Below, piece by piece: positions 36,401-48,115 of a stretch of DNA of 64,000 nt (within the stretch, counting starts at the first letter, position 1; the number at the start of each line of letters is the position of its first letter). This stretch comes from Calocera cornea HHB12733 (taxonomy: Eukaryota > Basidiomycota > Dacrymycetes > Dacrymycetales > Dacrymycetaceae): positions 1 to 64,000 of the forward strand of contig KV423976.1 of the NCBI GenBank assembly GCA_001632435.1, written 5' to 3'. The position numbers and the translations under genes were made by a program. Under the pieces are notes generated by a model. That model was not told the origin of the DNA. It did no database searches and saw only the letters and a program-made list of their open reading frames with translations.

Positions 36401-39400
36401 CCAGATGTTGTTTATCGTGAACAACCTCGCCATGAGCAATTGCGAGGCGAAGTCGAGCGACATGAAGGACATCTTCAAGGACGATTACTCTCGATGGTTC
36501 GCTCACTATCTCGTCAATCAGCGCATCAGCTCCGAGCTCAATAATCACGAGCTTTACATGAAGTTCCTCGATCTCCTTGGCAGGCCGCTGCTCTTCAAAC
36601 ATGTTTTGAACGAGACTCTCCTCAAAGCACGAACACTCTTGAACTCCGAGGCCGCACTACATTCCGCTGCTGAGAGATCAGTATTGAAAAACCTCGGCTC
36701 CTGGATTGGCATCATGACGCTAGCAAAAGACAAGCCCATCAAACACCGGAATCTCGCTTTGAAGGACCTGCTCCTCGAGGCTTACGATTCATCTCGGCTT
36801 GTAGTAGCCATGCCTTTCGTTTGCAAGATCCTGGAACAGTGCTCAAAATCGACAATATTCCATCTACCGAATCCCTGGCTCTCCGGACTGATCCGTTTGT
36901 TGGCGGAGTTTTACTTCGGGGCAGACCTGATCCTCAATCTTAAATTCGAGATCGAGGTTCTATGCATTGCTCTCGATATTGACCTGGAGAAAGTTGACCC
37001 GTCGGATCTGCTACGGCAACGCCCCATCATGGATCTCGATGCGGGCCCTGCGGAAGACTTTGTTGGCGACATGGACAGTCTCCCGATGGATGGCTATGGC
37101 GCTCTGGCTCCTCTGGAGAGCTCCATCCATCCGACGCTGCCACATCTTGATCAAACTCCGGCTCAGACTGCTTTGCAAGCCGAAGGCATCATAGCATCTT
37201 TGGAAGGCGTGATCACGCTGAATCCTCAGCTTGGACCGTACGCGGAGAACGAGAATTTCAAGCGGCTTGTTCAGGTTGCCATAGAAAGTGCTGTGCGAGA
37301 GATCATCATCCCAGTCGTCGATCGATCTGTGACCATTGCGAGCATCTCGACGCAGCAGCTGGTACTGAAAGATTTTGCAATGGAAGTGGATGACGAACGA
37401 ATGCGGACTGCAGCACACTTGACCGTGAGGAACCTCGCGGGAAATCTTGCTCTGGTGACCTGCAAAGAGCCGTTGCGAATCAATATGGTCTCCCATCTTC
37501 GCGCTATTCTCTCGGAACACGGTATAACTGAGGTGAAATGCTTCTTATTGATTCTATCCTCATGTAAATCTGACGGGCGATAAGCAAATGTTCTCGGAGC
37601 AAGCCATCCTCCTCCTTGTTCAAGACAATCTGAATGCTGCTTGCAACGTCATCGAGAAAGCCGCCATGGATAGGGCTGTGGCAGATGTTGACAAGGCTCT
37701 CGAACCTGCATATATGGCTCGATTCCGTCACCGAGAGGTAAGCAGTATTTTGCATGTGCAACGGCCGTACTCACTTCTGCCGATCGAAGCAACGGCCTGG
37801 ACAGCCTTTCTGGTACAGTCCGGACGGTGCACCTCCAGCTGATTATGTGCTACATAACAAATGGCCCGACATGCTGCGCCTGAATCCGATGGGACTCAGC
37901 AATGCTCAGATGCGAGTTTACAACGATTTTGGTACGCTTGCCACCCAGCCATACCTTTTTCTGCTGATGGCCGAGACAGCCGTAGGCAATCGCCGTCTCC
38001 TTCCATCGGTTCAGACCTCGGAATATCCGGATCGGTATAGCAATCGTCGTCTAATGGAAGAGACAGACGGAGGGGAGACAGGCATAGAAATGATGATGCC
38101 TTCCGAAGCTGCCGCCGAGAGACTGAATGTGCGTTCCGGTATTGCCCCGGAGCAGACGCAGCCTTTCTTAACATCGCGTTCAGGCTCTAGCGGAGGATCT
38201 CGTCCATCTCTTGAATCAGTCGTCGGAAGGGGACATTCGCGAGCTCGGGCCGACTCACCACATCACCGCCATAATCAAGGAGCTCCTTAGTTTGCCGCGC
38301 CGAACAGAGGATCAAAATCGCATCGGAATGATGGCTGCACAGCGAATCGCCGCCGAGTTGTACAAAGGATCCAACGAGCTATCCAGAGAAGTTTATGTTT
38401 ACCTGCTACAGCAGTTGTGCCAGGCGCTGCCTCCGGTGCGAAAAGAGGTTGTTGAGTGGCTTGTCTTGTCCGATGACGAAGTAAGCCTAACTTGTCTTGT
38501 TGCCGTACAAACTGACAGCTGCTCCCTGCAGAGGAAGCTCAATTTGCAAGTAACAATGGCACTTCTGCGCGTGAGGCTCGTAGACCCCCATGACCTGGAT
38601 GCTGCAATTGGTCGATCCGTTTTGCATGATTTCCGGCCTGCATTCGTAGACTTCGCAGCCGCGCTAGTCCGCGAAACACTTTCGGGCGACCCGGCTTCTG
38701 GCTGGCGACATCAATTCCCGATCTGTTATGAGGCTCTCCTACGAGCCGCGAGCGTGGGAAAGGGGACGGATGCGTAAGCATTGGCGTTGTATCTGCAAAC
38801 GCAGCCCACTAACAGTGTCAATTGGTCGTACAGGTCTAGCAGCTTAATCAAGCAAGTCCAGGGTCCAGAAGAAAAGGGTCCTTACAACACGTTGGCAACT
38901 TACTTCAAGGGCTGGGTTCGCTCCTTTCATCAATCGACGAACCTGGAGCAAAGCTTCATTGACTTCGTGACACATCCGGAAATGCAAGGCATTTTACGGG
39001 GCGAGGATATCTCGTCGCTGTTCTTCCGAGTCTGTGCCGAGGTCAGCGTGGATCGCACGAGCGTCGCTCTCCGTACGGGGGTATCCGCGAACCCTTATCT
39101 CTATGTCGACGCGCTGTCCAAGCTTCTCGCAATGATCGTGAAGTATCACGGGGAAGCAAACAACGAGCACGCCAAGGCGCACTATCTGACCAAGACGCTG
39201 TCCATAGTCGTCCTGGTGTTGGCGCATCTGCACGAAGAAAGTGACGGACAAGCTTTCGAATCTCGCCCTTTCTTCCGCCTTTTCTCGAGCCTGCTCAACG
39301 ACCTTCAAGGCATCTATACCAGTGCATCTAATACCCAGTTGCAGCTACTTTTGGCTATGAGGTTCGCAAAGTACTCTCTCCCGAGAGCATGCTTAACAAG

Positions 39401-40594
39401 TCCACAGTGATACCTTCAACACGCTACAGCCGGCGTACTTCCCGGGTTTCGCCTTTGGTTGGATGGCTCTCATTTCACATCGCGCATTTATGGCGCGAAT
39501 GTTGCATGCTGACAACCGAGAGGTATGCGCACACCTTCGCGGCTTGATTACTTGCTTAACTGCTTTCCGCAGGGATGGTCGCCCTTCCATCGTCTTTTGA
39601 TATCCTTGCTGCGGTTCCTTGGGGGCTTTCTGCGAATCGGCAAGCTTGACCGCGGATCGCGTGAACTCTATTGGGGAACGCTGCGCATCATGGTTGTCTT
39701 ATTGCACGACTTCCCCGAGTTCCTCAGCGAATACTACTTCACAATATGCGACAACATCCCGGCAAACTGTGTTCAGCTACGCAACATCGTATTGAGCGCT
39801 TACCCGTCAAACCTAGTCCTTCCCGACCCGCTGGGACCGCGTACGCTCACCTTGGAGCATTTGGGGCCCATTCCTCCGGTCCTATCTGATTTCACGTCCG
39901 CGCTCAAGAACGGGGACCTCCGCGGATCTTTAGACCAGTTTTTGTTGAACCGGGGCTCGGCGTCCTTCCCAAGCACCGTCAAATCTTGGATTCTCCTACC
40001 GGAGGGAGTGCCAGCTCCCGGTACTGACCGGTATAATCTACCTGTGCTCAACGCATTGGTGATGTACGTCGGCGTATCGTCCGTGGCACAAGCAAAGGCG
40101 AGGAGTGGCCAGCTGGGTTTCGTGCCGACAGATCCCGGCGTTCAATTGATGCAGAAGCTCGCCACCGAGCTAGATGCAGAAGGTAAGGTTGCCACCCAGT
40201 CAGCGGCAGACGCACACTGATCCGCCGGACCCTAGGTCAGCATCTTCTGTTGAGTGCTTTGGTCACGCATTTGCGGTATCCGAACGCGCATACCCACTGG
40301 TTCAGCTCCGTCATACTACACCTCTTTGCCGAAGTGGACAACGACACATTGCAGGAGATTGCCACCAAGGTCCTGTTGGAGAAGTTCTTGGTACATAGGC
40401 CTCATCCTTGGGGCGCAATCGCTACACTCGTTGAATTGATGCGATCCCCTCGGTACGACTTCTGGAGAAGAGACTTCCTGCGTTCAAAAGAGGCCCTGGA
40501 ACTGCAGGGTCTTCTTAGCGGCGTAAGTCCTGCACGTGCACAACCTGGCTCCTCTTCTAACGGGTTATGCTTGCAGATCCTCTCTACTATCTAA
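33468..40594 (+). CDS. NOT1: NOT1, scaffold subunit of the CCR4-NOT deadenylase complex
   Basis: Very large scaffold of cytoplasmic mRNA deadenylation. Start MSSAQSPGAPGGRELRDSSS at 33468. The N-terminal HEAT region runs through about ten exons. The MIF4G-like CAF1-binding domain is clear (DDYSRWFAHYLVNQRISSEL, LLKARTLLNSEAALHSAAER, LGSWIGIMTLAKDKPIKHRN, LLAEFYFGADLILNLKFEIE). The CAF40/CNOT9-binding block follows (NFKRLVQVAIESAVREIIIP, TVRNLAGNLALVTCKEPLRI). The C-terminal NOT1 superfamily domain ends the protein: WGTLRIMVVLLHDFPEFLSE, CDNIPANCVQLRNIVLSAYP, THWFSSVILHLFAE, HPWGAIATLVELMRSPRYDF. A last intron (GTAAGT, branch TCTAAC) adds ILSTI before the stop at 40592-40594. More than fifteen introns; exon borders not all checked. 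Confidence 0.93.
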
Positions 40595-40924
40595 TGGGGC
40601 TCAACGACGAGTCATCTGCTTTAGGGACTATCTGCTGGTTGCTGTGCATCTGTACTTTTATCCACAATTTAGTAAGTTTCACAACGGATAACTACTGCAA
40701 CCCTTCCGTTAGGTGCGCACATACCTGGCATGTGGTACAGCTTCTTGAGAACAACCCCCTACGCGCCAGAGGTTTGCTATGCCCTGATGTGCATTGCACA
40801 GGTCCTGGAGTCTCGCCGCGCTTCGTCTGACGTAGCACAACGACTGCTCACCCACAATCTATGCACACAGTGCACACACAGTGCATGGTGCATTGCTTAT
40901 GGAGCTATTTATGCTCCGTTCCTC
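40595..40924. other. 3' flank of NOT1, no gene seen
   Basis: Short frames without recognisable features; leads into the third CTTCCG array. Confidence 0.4.
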
Positions 40925-41095
40925 CGCGGCAGAGAACATTGCGCTTCCGCTTGGGGGTTTCCGCTCCCTCTTCAGTTTGTGTTCGCTCCCCCCTGCCTTG
41001 TTCTGATCCCGCTTGGAGATGCATTTACTTCCTCTTGGAATGGCTGTGCTTCCGCTTGGCCGTCAATCTGCCTCCGTGTGGACCTCTTCCCCGCC
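40925..41095 (+). repeat. CTTCCG core array 3 (short)
   Basis: About nine degenerate units on the plus strand: GCGCTTCCGCTTGGGGGT, TTTCCGCTCCCTC, GTGTTCGCTCCCC, GTGCTTCCGCTTGGCC, TCTGCCTCCGTGTGG. Spacing is 18-25 bp. It ends about 20 bp before the Harbinger element. Confidence 0.7.
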
Positions 41096-41227
41096 ATTTG
41101 GGAGTACACTTAGAGCCCGTTTGGATGCCAGAGTGAGATTGTGATTGTGTGGTCGTGAGGTGCAATCTGATTGCGGTTGAGGGCAAGGAGATCATGCAAT
41201 CCTGGTTGAGCAGAGGCAGGGACCACG

Positions 41228-42520
41228 GTGTGTTTGGCAGGCCCTAGGTCTGCTGTGGTCTCATTCATGTACTCCGCCATGGCAAGGCACCGTAATCCAC
41301 CTCCCTCCCCCATATCTGTGGCACATCAGCATCAGCACCTCATTCAAGCTGCCCTGCTGGTGCTATCCACAGGTGCACATGCGGCTACACAGTATTATGC
41401 TCAGACATATCTCGAGAAGTGGCCCCAGCATACCTCAGCGCTCCAAGGGCAGGGATGGGTAGATGAGCTTCTGAACGGCAATCCAGCCAGAATATACAAC
41501 AGTCTGGGACTGCATAAGCAGGTTTTCCGTTGTCTATGCCACATGCTTGCTGTCAAGGCTGGACTCAGGCACTCCAAATATGTCAGCCTTGAAGAACAAG
41601 TTGCAATGTTCCTGCAAACGGTGTGGGCTGGGGATTCAAATCGGGCTATCTGCAAGAGATTTCAGAGAGTGGAGAGACTCTGTCTCGGTACACTCTACTA
41701 GTTCTACTGGACCAGCATATTCTAACACAGCAAAGGATGTTCTACCGGGTCCTGAATGCGCTTACATCTGCTGTGGTATACAAGATATATGTCCGCTTTC
41801 CACAGCCGATTACGCCTGTCAAGAGCCAGCAATCGCCAAAATGGTTCCCATTCTTTGAGCACTGTCTTGGAGCGGTGGATGGCTCACACATCACTGTGAC
41901 ACCAATAGCAAGCCAGCAAGCAAGATATCAGAACCGGAAGGGTGGGGTATCACAGAATGTGCTTGCAGCATGCACATTTGATATGCAGTTTTGTTACATC
42001 TTGAGCGGCTGGGAAGGCAGTGCCTCCAACAGTGCACTCTGGCACAATGCACGCCGGAGTGATTTCCATATCCCAGCTGGGCGGTACTACCTGGGTGATG
42101 CTGGGTTTCCTGCCTGTGATAGCTGTCTCACACCATACCGTGGTGTATGCTACCATTTACAAGAATGGAACCGCTCAATACACAAGTGAGGAATATATAT
42201 CTTGCTTCACTGTGTGCTGACAAGCCCTAGACCGCAGACTGCTGCAGAGCTATACAACCTGCATCACTCTCAAGCCCACAATGTCATTGAGCGGATCTTT
42301 GGTGTGTTCAAGAAGTGATTTACCATCATGCGGAATGGCTCCGAGTTCCCAATCAGCACACAAGCTCGCCTCGTCAATGCCTGCACAGTCCTCCATAATT
42401 TCATCCAGATACATGATCCAACAGACCTTGCCCAGCATCTTGGGTACACAGCAGAAATGACAGCTGATACTGGTCACCAGGCAGAACGTGCTGTGGAGCT
42501 TGCAGAGTCCACAGGAGTCT
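41228..42520 (+). pseudogene. Harbinger DDE transposase with frameshift and stop
   Basis: N-terminal part LNGNPARIYNSLGLHKQVFR and YVSLEEQVAMFLQTVWAG matches the family. Near 41660-41672 one base seems missing: the frame changes between CKRFQR and SGETLSR. A likely 48-nt intron at 41688-41735 (branch TCTAAC) leads to FYRVLNALTSAVVYKIYVRF. The catalytic region is intact: FEHCLGAVDGSHITVTPIAS (first Asp), FCYILSGWEGSASNSALWHN (SGWEGS motif), YYLGDAGFPACDSCLTPYRG. After an intron, NVIERIFGVFKK is followed by TGA at 42316-42318 where Arg is expected, then FTIMRNGSEFPISTQARLVN and VLHNFIQIHD. Confidence 0.82.
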
Positions 42521-42611
42521 AACGAGCAGAGAGCAAACAAGCGGCAGCACAGCAAGATAGGATTGCAGGGGAAATGTGGACTAGCTATGAGGCAGAAGTA
42601 CAGAGATGAGC

Positions 42612-43910
42612 TCAAATCTGATTATCATAGTCATTGAAGCCTGACATGCCCGCTGTGGGTGCATACCAATTGTCACGTATACCATCTGATGCTGCACCAA
42701 TCTGGCCAGGTATGACAAGCTGTGAGTGCAACCACTCAACCCAAAGCTCTTTATCAGTAGCGCTGGTATAGATATCCACAGCAGAGATATCCTGACAGAA
42801 GAGTGTCATACCAGCAATAATCTCTGGTCGGGTCAGCCCGTCCTCCTGCTGGAGCATCCACACAGCATCCCTTTGACACTCAGGAGATGTTTGACTTTGA
42901 GTACCCTCTCCTCCTGTTCCAGCAGACATCGCCTCCACCACCATTTGCATGCTGTTCTCCATCGCTTTCCCAATGGCAAACAGTCCATCTGCACCGGACT
43001 TGCAGATGCGCACTTTGACAGGGGGGGCTGGGGTACTGGAAAGAGGTGTAGATGCTGGTCGCTTCCGGTGCCCTCAAACATCTGCTGGAGTGCTGCATCA
43101 AGCTGTGGATCTCCAATCAGTACAAATAATGCCACAGCATTGCCAGCTGGGCGCACCTCATTATCTGAGTCATTATCAGAGGGCTCCCGCTCTGGAACCT
43201 ATGGCAGACTAGGTGTCCGTGCTTGCACATCAGCCTGCATCTCTTCATCACCAGCATCCAGCTCATCCACCTCACTCTCAACCCGGAAGGTGTGCTCTCC
43301 TGTTGCAATATTTGGCAAGCAGATGGTCTGGAGAGCCTCAAAGAGGGGAAAGGGCTTCTTGCGAAAAGGCTTTGCCTTTGGATTTGCAGCAAGATAGCCT
43401 GTCTAGACCTCAGCATCTGCTGTGATACAGCCAGTATCTGGGTCATTGCCAAACCCCAATGCCTTCTTTGGATCAAGCATGTCTGCAACAATGCAGTATT
43501 CTCCTTGAAGCTGGCCCACAGTATGAGTATAGAGCTGACCAGCCCACTGTGGAGCACGTACCCTCTGTAGACGTGTCTTGGCCTGCTCAAGTGTCTTTGG
43601 ATGCTCGGGTGCCAGGGAATCAAGTGCCTCCATAACCAGCACCCAACTCTCTGCCTTGAAGCCATTCGGTGGCTGGTTTCCTTGTGCATGCTCATCCAGC
43701 AGCAGACAGACTAGCTCTGCCTCTTTGTCTGGTGTCCATGATGCTGGCTGTGGAGCCACAGCTCTTTTCTGTTGACGAGCAGGTTTTGAAGGCTGTGACT
43801 GTGGTATGGCAGCGCCAGGAGTGGCAGAAGGCATAACCACAGCAGGAAGCAATGTATGAAAGAGGGGTGTGGACAGGTGCTGATCCGAAGGAAAAAGAGA
43901 TTGCGGTCAA
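42612..43910 (-). pseudogene. Myb/SANT-like DNA-binding protein of the Harbinger element (state unclear)
   Basis: The first recognisable part (43852 downward) reads ASWTPDKEAELVCLLLDEHA, GFKAESWVLVMEALDSL and WAGQLYTHTVGQLQGEYCIV, the trihelix Myb/SANT pattern of the accessory protein that recruits the Harbinger transposase to DNA. The middle (SKAKPFRKKPFPLFEAL region, 43300-43400) lies in another frame, with a Glu/Asp-rich linker near 43200-43280, and the C-terminal piece (42612-43013) contains QEDGLTRPEIIAGMTLFCQD. Introns or frameshifts separate the pieces and I could not decide which, so it may be functional. Confidence 0.6.
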
Positions 43911-44008
43911 GCAATGAGATACTGGTCAGACCAGTTTTGCATTTTCAACGCGGTCAAGCCTTGATCTCAGGGACGACCACAACCACACCCTGACTGCCAA
44001 ACAGCCCA

Positions 44009-44584
44009 CTTTGCCCCTTGCGGTTGCCGACCACAATCTCAGCCTTGATCTCACTTGATCTCACAAGTTCTGCACCATCCAAATGGGCTCTTAGTTTCAT
44101 TCTGGGGCTTTTGGCTTTTCTCTCCCTGTGCATGTTCTTTTACCCCCTGTCAGAGATTCATTTGCTTCTGCTGCGTGGTTTCTTTGCTCCGTTGTCCCTG
44201 GACAACATAGTTGACCAGGGATGTCTTTGTTTCCGGCCCTGGACCACTGCATTGTTGTCGTTTATTGTCCCACATAGAACAGTATCGTTGCACTAGGAGA
44301 TGGTGAAATTTCGATATTCAAGGGACAGCAAGTGCAGTTCACCTGACTGGAGTGCATTGATGCGCTCATGAGGAATAACTTTTGTGTTCCCAGCATTACT
44401 CCTTGTTGGTTACCTCATGCTTAATTGGTTGCTCCTTTGGGCCATATGGTCACTACAAGGCAGGCCTGTGTGCCCTGAACTAGGGCAGAAAGTTTGCAGA
44501 TATGACTACATTTACTGCCCGGTCCCTATCTTTTGGGTTATGTTCTCATGGGTGTGTTATTTTACTGCCGCGCAGTGGTTTGAT
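44009..44584. other. Spacer, decayed repeat, no gene
   Basis: No intact frame with a domain. 44370-44450 resembles 31486-31550 (AGGAATAACTTTTG, CCAGCATTACTCCTTGTTGG), so this is part of a dispersed repeat. Confidence 0.45.
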
Positions 44585-45030
44585 TCCACTTAAACTCTAC
44601 CTCCGCTCTTTGTTTGTTTCTGGCTTATTATCTACTTCCACTATCCCATTTACCTCCGCTGCACTGTTTCCTTCCGCTCACTCCGTTTGCTTCCATGTTC
44701 CACCTTGCTTCCAGCTAATTTCTTATTTCCGTTTCCCCGCTTACTCCTGCTGTTTAATTTGGTCCCGCTTTCAAGACTTACCTAGGCACACCCGCTTGTT
44801 TCCACCCTGCAGCTTGCCTCCGCTTCTGGGTTTGCCTCCACTGCATGGTTTGTCTCTGCCAGTGGAGTTGCTTCCGCTACATAGTTTACTTCCTTGTAGC
44901 AATCTGCCTCCGCTCAGGGATTTGCTTCCAGCTGTTTGTTTACCTCCACTTGGTAATTGTGCTTCCACACAAGGAGCTGTTTTTGCTGCAAACCCTGCTT
45001 CCGCTATTGAATGTGCTTCCCCTTGCAGTG
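44585..45030 (+). repeat. CTTCCG core array 4, interrupted by an LTR
   Basis: About 22 units on the plus strand with 17-20 bp spacing: TTTACCTCCGCTGCACTG, TTTCCTTCCGCTCACTCC, GTTGCTTCCGCTACATAG, CCTGCTTCCGCTATTGAA. Spacers differ from unit to unit. The solo LTR at 45035 inserted directly at its right end, with target GGTTT. Confidence 0.85.
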
Positions 45031-46744
45031 GTTTTGTCAGGGGACACCCCATTTTGCCATGTGCAATTGGTCAAGATGCCAAGGCGAGGAAGACCACTGG
45101 TGCTCCTGGACCCCAAGGAAGGAATCACCATGGACGAGTGGCGATAGGACCCGGCATCGCTCCAGAATCCTAGGTCGCCAGAGGCGACACAAAGGTGCTC
45201 CATTTGGGAAATGGAGAAGGTTGGTGAGTGGGCATCACATGTTGCCTTTGGACAACAGGGCGACAAGGCAACAGCGGAACAGCCCTAAACAACTGTACAG
45301 TCAGCCACAGGATTTGCTTCCTTTTCCCCTAGTATATATATACCCCTAGGTAGACCCTTGTACCCCTCAGAGCTAATCTCTGAGGAACCCCCATAGGTCC
45401 TAGTCATTACAGTGATGCTCGAAAAGATTGCAAGGGACCCTGTTTTTCGTTGTTGCACACCTTGATGTGCCATTATTGGCACAACACATAATGAAATGTA
45501 TAATGGACAATTAGAAGGCTCTGTAGCAACGGTAAAGGGCTATTGGAATCCAGGACAATAGGGTGAGAAAGGAAGTTTTGAGCGAGTAGTGCTCATTATG
45601 GGGAAAACACCTCCTAGTCGCATGTCTGCCGGCCGGGTCAGTGCAAGATGTTGAGATGGAAATCCGGGCGAGCACACCTTTTTCTGACCATGTTTCACTG
45701 TCAATAATCAGTCCAGTACCCCCTCGCCGCCTTCATGGCTTCAATTTGGGTGGGGAGCAACTTGTAGAGGTTCCGGATAGTGTTGAGATCAATTTTTGCC
45801 CATTCTTCCTGGAGCGCCTCCCAAAGCTGGTTGGTGTTGGTTGGGAGGGGTTTCCTGGCACGGACAGCCTTGTCCAGGATGTGCCAAGTGCTCTCAATGA
45901 TGTTCATGTCAGGAGAGTTGGGCGGCTATGGCAGAACCTCATAGTGGTGGTCCTGGAAGTACTGCATTGTGACCTTCTCCTTGTGGATTGCTGCGTTGTC
46001 CTGCTGGAAGACCGAGTCCTGGAGGGTGAAACCGTGGTTGTGTAGGGAGGGTTCATAGGTATCCTTCAAAATTTTGATGTAGTGCTGAGCCGTAGCTCGG
46101 CCATGGATGTGGTAGAGGCACCCTGTGCCACGAGAGGTCAAGCATCCCCATACCATCACGGACCCGCCCCCATGGGCAACTGTCTTCCTCACGTTCCGGG
46201 GCAGCAATTCCTCACCCACCCTCCGGCAACACCACATCCTACCGTCAGATCCAAAGAGGTTGAACTTGCTTTTGTCGGAAAAGATGACCATCGACCAATC
46301 GAAAACTGTCCACCACTTGACGTATCGGGCATAAGCAAGGTGTGTGGCAACATGATGGGGCAAGAGGAATGGCTTCTTACGGCAGATACGGCCATGCAGC
46401 CCAATACCGCAGAGTGCACGTCGGACTGTGGACTCTCCTGCCTGTGGGAAGAGCAGGCGCTGTATGTCAGCGGCAGTCTGGGCTTTGCCAGAGTTGATGT
46501 ACTGGGCAGCAAGTTGGAGGTCTCATGGTGACAGGATTGGGGGCAACCAGGAATGACCGTTTCCTTGTAGATTTCTTCAATTGTCACATACTTCTCCATG
46601 TTGCGGTAGATGGTGGACTCATGACAGCCAATGTCTGTGGCAATCTGAGCAATGGTATGGCCAAACTCAAGGTAGACAAGCATGCACACACATTTTGAGG
46701 GGGTCAACCGGATGTAGGGCTTGGGAGCCTGTTTTGTGGGGGTA

Positions 46745-48115
46745 CAGTCGTAAGAATTGAGCTTTGCGCAAAACGCGCGCGGCACGTTGAAGTCTGTTGT
46801 TGTGGACTCGTTGCACCCATATCTCACCCATTTTATATAATTATGTTTGAAGTCATCTACTATAAATGAAGCACTGGAAGCATATACAATAGCCATTAGT
46901 ATTTGGTGTGACCACCATTATGAGCAACAACCGCCTGACAGCGACGAGGCATAGAGCAGTATAGAGCCCGGATGAATGAAAGAGGAATCCCATACCATTC
47001 TCTCTCTACAGCCCGGAAAAGTGCATCATGTCCTACAGGCTTTGCGGAGTACCGTCGCAGTCTGACCTTGACAAAGTGCCAACAGTGCTCAATGATGTTG
47101 AAATCAGGAGATGACGCTGCCCATGGGAGGACATAGACTTGATTGCTGCCAAACCAGTCCGCAGCGTGGTATGAGTTGTGCTTGCCATCGAGATCATGAG
47201 CATAGATCATGTTGCTTGGATGCTTGCCCCAATCCTTGAGAGAGTTTAGATAGGCATCCTTGAGTATTTTGACATACTGAAACCGGTCCATCTTGCCTTT
47301 GACCCGGACAATCCGACCCGGTCCCCACCATGAGATGCAACCATAGACCATCATCTGTGTTGGATGCTTGACCCTTGGTTCAAGACAGCGCATGTCCCAC
47401 TCCTCTCCATGTCTCCTCCAGCAGTACTTGCGCCCATATGATCCCCATACACTCATTGCAGACTCATCTGCAAAGGAAACATCCTGCCAATCCTGCACCG
47501 TCCACTCAAGATGTGCGGTCCCCCACTCAAGTCGCTCCAGTGGATGCCAATACTTCATTAATGGGGCTGGTCTTTTGGCCCGGCCATGGATACCCCTCTT
47601 GTTCAGGTTCTTCTGTATGGTATCGGGGTGCAGATGTGGAAGGAGGTCTCGTTGGACATCGACCACTGTCTCGATCATTGGTTGCGTGGTGTCATACAGC
47701 GCTTCCTCTGCCTTGTCAAGATCGGCCTCAGTACACTTTCTTGGCGCCCCATGATGCTTGGGTTTGTTGTAGATCCTCATGGGATCATCCTTGACATTGT
47801 TCCAAACATATTGGGCAGCCCGTACACTCATGCCAAGGTTGTTCAAAATGTCCTTGAAGGCAACACCAAGCCGGTGTTGTTCATAGATTCGTGCTCGCTT
47901 GACTGGCGTCACAATAATATATTGGCGGTTCTCCTTGTTTTCTGGTGGGGGTGGGGGTGTTGCCTGGGATCGTGTCTTCATAGCAAAGGTATTTATGAAT
48001 AGATTTATAGAGGAATCGTTGATTTGGAAGGAGAACGACAGGTATCTACAACCAATGCACATCCCTGGAACGCAACGCGAGGCGCGACGGGTGCAAAGCT
48101 CAATTCTTACGACTG
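46745..48115. mobile_element. Tc1-like element B, inserted in the transposase gene of element A
   Basis: Ends CAGTCGTAAGAATTGAGCTT (left) and AAGCTCAATTCTTACGACTG (right) with TA on both sides (46743-46744, 48116-48117). 1371 bp. The terminal sequence differs from that of element A apart from the initial CAGT, so these are two families. It carries one intact transposase gene. Confidence 0.93.
46896..47981 (-). CDS. Intact Tc1-like transposase of element B
   Basis: About 361 residues from MKTRSQATPPPPPENKENRQ. The N-terminal helix-turn-helix region contains YIIVTPVKRARIYEQHRLGV and GAPRKCTEADLDKAEEALYD. The DDE catalytic triad can be read: Asp in WQDVSFADESAMSVWGSYGR, Asp in MIYAHDLDGKHNSYHAADWF, Glu in SSPDFNIIEHCWHFVKVRLR. 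There are no stops or frameshifts, in contrast with the other transposases in this window. The open frame extends upstream through the end of B into the start of the broken transposase of element A (to 48233), but that extension is a by-product of the insertion. Confidence 0.9.
   Translation of the reverse strand: MKTRSQATPPPPPENKENRQYIIVTPVKRARIYEQHRLGVAFKDILNNLGMSVRAAQYVWNNVKDDPMRIYNKPKHHGAPRKCTEADLDKAEEALYDTTQPMIETVVDVQRDLLPHLHPDTIQKNLNKRGIHGRAKRPAPLMKYWHPLERLEWGTAHLEWTVQDWQDVSFADESAMSVWGSYGRKYCWRRHGEEWDMRCLEPRVKHPTQMMVYGCISWWGPGRIVRVKGKMDRFQYVKILKDAYLNSLKDWGKHPSNMIYAHDLDGKHNSYHAADWFGSNQVYVLPWAASSPDFNIIEHCWHFVKVRLRRYSAKPVGHDALFRAVEREWYGIPLSFIRALYCSMPRRCQAVVAHNGGHTKY

Larger units (their letters stand above)
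41113..44008. mobile_element. PIF/Harbinger-type DNA transposon, 2.9 kb, two-gene layout
   Basis: Left end GAGCCCGTTTGGATGCCAGA follows TTA (41110-41112), the expected PIF target. The right end TGCCAAACAGCCCA is an imperfect inverted copy and is followed by CTT. The element encodes a DDE transposase on the plus strand (41228-42520) and a Myb/SANT-like protein on the minus strand (42612-43910), arranged tail to tail, the standard PIF/Harbinger layout. The same outer end (GAGCCTGTTCGG, TTA target) is found in the small element at 60322-60865. Both genes look damaged here, so this copy is probably inactive. Confidence 0.85.
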
